Source: CAZUTO01 sp964623085 (GTDB lineage Bacteria; Pseudomonadota; Gammaproteobacteria; Pseudomonadales; GM7GCV1). Taken from it: 64,000 bases of DNA. Positions within the stretch are counted from its first letter, which is position 1; every line of letters starts with the position of its first letter. A model generated the notes under the pieces. The model made no database searches, was not told the DNA's origin, and was given only the letters and a program-made list of their open reading frames with translations. Shown here piece by piece: positions 62,918 to 64,000 of this stretch. The stretch lies in contig CAZUTO010000005.1 of the NCBI GenBank assembly GCA_964623085.1, forward strand, positions 1-64,000, written 5' to 3'. The position numbers and the translations under genes were made by a program.

Positions 62918-63115
62918 TTAGTGGCCCGATTCGGCGGGCCATTTAATAAATGCGAATATCCAGACTAGCACTAGATTGAGAAGTGGTACAGTCATAAGTA
63001 TTGACCACCAAGGAGAAAAGCCGGCTTTTCTCAACACCGGCGCAAAAATCAAATAGTTAATAACCAATAAAGCCAGCAGAGTTAGGATCAAGTTTAACGC
63101 GCTAATGCCTTCCAT
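62918..63115 (-). CDS. Small two-span membrane protein, copy 2
   Basis: This 65-residue protein has two hydrophobic segments separated by LRKAGFSPWW and ends in WPAESGH. It is a paralogue of the gene just upstream, sharing the KAGxxPxxS pattern between its helices and a W near the C-terminus. Its ATG overlaps the TAA of that gene by one base (TAATG). No function is known. Confidence 0.78.
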   Translation of the reverse strand: MEGISALNLILTLLALLVINYLIFAPVLRKAGFSPWWSILMTVPLLNLVLVWIFAFIKWPAESGH

Positions 63116-63312
63116 TATTCAACATCCTCTATCTTTGTACTTTGCTGCCAGTTTGAGAGTGCGAGGATAAGACCTGCTACTCGTAAACCAAGAATTGGAA
63201 TTAGAAGAGTAAAGGAGCTAAATGGGTTTAAGCCGGCTCGTTTAAATATCCGCCACATAGGGAATAACAGAATAATAGTGATTAGTATTGCTTGTTGTAT
63301 ATATATCCCCAT
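63115..63312 (-). CDS. Small two-span membrane protein, copy 1
   Basis: This 65-residue protein has two hydrophobic segments around FKRAGLNPFSS and ends NWQQSTKIEDVE. It is the first of two coupled paralogous genes, which continue into the DUF922 lipoprotein gene. The equal length of both proteins (65) and the conserved central basic loop favour real genes. Function is unknown. Confidence 0.75.
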   Translation of the reverse strand: MGIYIQQAILITIILLFPMWRIFKRAGLNPFSSFTLLIPILGLRVAGLILALSNWQQSTKIEDVE

Positions 63313-63474
63313 ATTTTTCTTCCAACAATACGCTATGAGTTTTTCCTAACATGATTTTTCTTACAATCTATATATTACTACGGAAATTGAAAGTCACCAT
63401 TGCCGCTGGTCTGGCTCTCGTTACCTAGCTGAAATATGAGTAACGAGAGGTGTTTTGGTGATCTCGTTTAAAAG

Positions 63475-63501
63475 AATCGGCCGAGTGAACCTCGGCCGAT
63501 T
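63475..63501 (-). terminator. Terminator of the VOC gene
   Basis: AATCGGCCGAG and CTCGGCCGATT form a perfect 11-bp stem with a 5-base loop, followed on the minus strand by a short T-rich tail (CTTTT). It ends the leftward VOC transcript. Confidence 0.75.
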
Positions 63502-63521
63502 TGATACTACTTAACACTGAC

Positions 63522-63890
63522 TTAAGTCATATGGAAGAAGCATAGCTTGTTGCCGTCTAGGTCATAGACATAAGCCCCATAGAAAAAGTCTACGCGTTGG
63601 CCTGGCGCACCGGCACAGGTTGCACCTAGTGAGATGGCTTTGTTATATAGCGCATCTGCACCTTCTTTTGAGCCGCCTGGGATTGCGACCATTTGGCCGT
63701 TGCCGCAGCTTTGCTCACCTTCGTCAGCAGGAGTACAAACTGCTAGCATCCCACCGCCAGCTTCTGTGCCATAGAACTTGATACGATCCATGTCCATCAG
63801 TATTTTTCCATCAACCAAACTTAATAGCTCATTATAGAAAGAAACGGCTCTGCCAAGATCTTTTGAACCAATCGTTGTGTATCCAATCAT
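63522..63890 (-). CDS. VOC family protein (glyoxalase-like)
   Basis: This 122-residue protein of the vicinal oxygen chelate fold starts MIGYTTIGSKDLGRAVSFYNELL and ends YVYDLDGNKLCFFHM, both typical of glyoxalase/bleomycin-resistance-like members. ATG 63890 has AAGG 9-12 bases upstream; the 22 codons before it are not conserved. Reaction and substrate are unknown. It is followed by a clean terminator and preceded by an operator-like palindrome at the window edge. Confidence 0.85.
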   Translation of the reverse strand: MIGYTTIGSKDLGRAVSFYNELLSLVDGKILMDMDRIKFYGTEAGGGMLAVCTPADEGEQSCGNGQMVAIPGGSKEGADALYNKAISLGATCAGAPGQRVDFFYGAYVYDLDGNKLCFFHMT

Positions 63891-63982
63891 TGTGATTACC
63901 TTTACTTGTGTTGTTAGCGTCGTTGAGACAGGGGTTAAAAAAGACCAACCCAACACTGTTGGATCGGTTTGATTGCATAGTA

Positions 63983-64000
63983 CTACCTATCGGTAGGTAG
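63983..64000. promoter_or_regulatory. Operator-like palindrome (TetR-family type)
   Basis: The last 18 bases, CTACCTATCGGTAGGTAG, are palindromic at 16 of 18 positions. Such ACCTA-rich palindromes are common operators of TetR-family repressors. It lies about 93 bases upstream of the VOC gene start, and a regulator gene could lie beyond the window. Confidence 0.5.

Noticed and set aside
1..64000. CRISPR arrays, tRNA or rRNA genes, insertion sequences, prophage
   Set aside because: No regularly spaced repeats, no cloverleaf-like tRNA sequence, no transposase, integrase or phage structural protein was recognised by reading.

Overview
The window looks like a chromosomal segment of a gammaproteobacterium, probably a marine, non-enteric lineage. 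The basis is gene content: nfuA, class I DAHP synthase, htpX, srkA, yajQ, murI, rmuC, tapT, modABC, selO and an imuA-imuB pair all carry gammaproteobacterial-type proteins, mixed with many exported proteins of poorly known function. Coding density is high, most genes stand alone or in short operons, and no rRNA, tRNA, CRISPR array, transposase or phage gene was recognised. The only assembly defect is a run of exactly 100 N at 47144-47243, inside a TonB-dependent receptor gene.

Layout. Positions 1-2564 hold the 3' part of a large secreted zinc metallopeptidase and a lipoprotein. Positions 2642-9882 are mostly housekeeping: nfuA, DAHP synthase, htpX, a DUF6607-like exported protein, a YchJ-like protein, an exported peroxiredoxin, srkA and yajQ. 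Positions 9965-16848 form a leftward operon of murI, an AddB-like nuclease and an AddA-like helicase-nuclease, probably a double-strand-break end-processing enzyme. Rightward from 16994 come rmuC, a TraB/GumN-like protein, and a lemA-TPM-TPM envelope cluster. Positions 21667-30746 hold single genes: tapT, a GNAT, a VF530-type protein with a basic tail, an ABC ATPase, a lectin-like/di-haem cytochrome c fusion, a DUF547 protein, a carboxylesterase, a glutathionyl-hydroquinone reductase, a Bcr/CflA pump and a YebC paralogue.

Positions 30772-32006 hold two tandem related lipoproteins, one drastically short. Positions 32202-36838 form one tight rightward operon: CBS protein, modA, modB, modC, selO. 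Then come an LCAT-like lipoprotein, a very large membrane spermidine-synthase-like protein, a DUF2059 protein, two small NTF2-like and VOC proteins, a MATE pump and a GNAT. Positions 45878-48448 hold a probable zinc-uptake outer-membrane receptor with an acidic low-complexity loop and a small exported partner. Positions 48548-50772 are imuB and imuA under a perfect LexA box: the SOS mutagenesis module, but without an adjacent dnaE2.

Positions 51162-57582 are unusually rich in exported proteins: a lectin-like protein related to the N-terminus of the cytochrome fusion, a DUF6152 protein, two metallo-beta-lactamase-fold hydrolases, an amidohydrolase lipoprotein and a glutamine cyclotransferase. 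The end of the window has a DUF502 membrane protein, a SulP transporter, a PQQ-type sugar dehydrogenase, a DMT transporter, a DUF922 lipoprotein, two tandem paralogous 65-residue membrane proteins, a VOC protein, and an operator-like palindrome at the edge. The strongest candidates for undescribed biology are the lectin-cytochrome fusion with its separate lectin paralogue and the exported hydrolase cluster.
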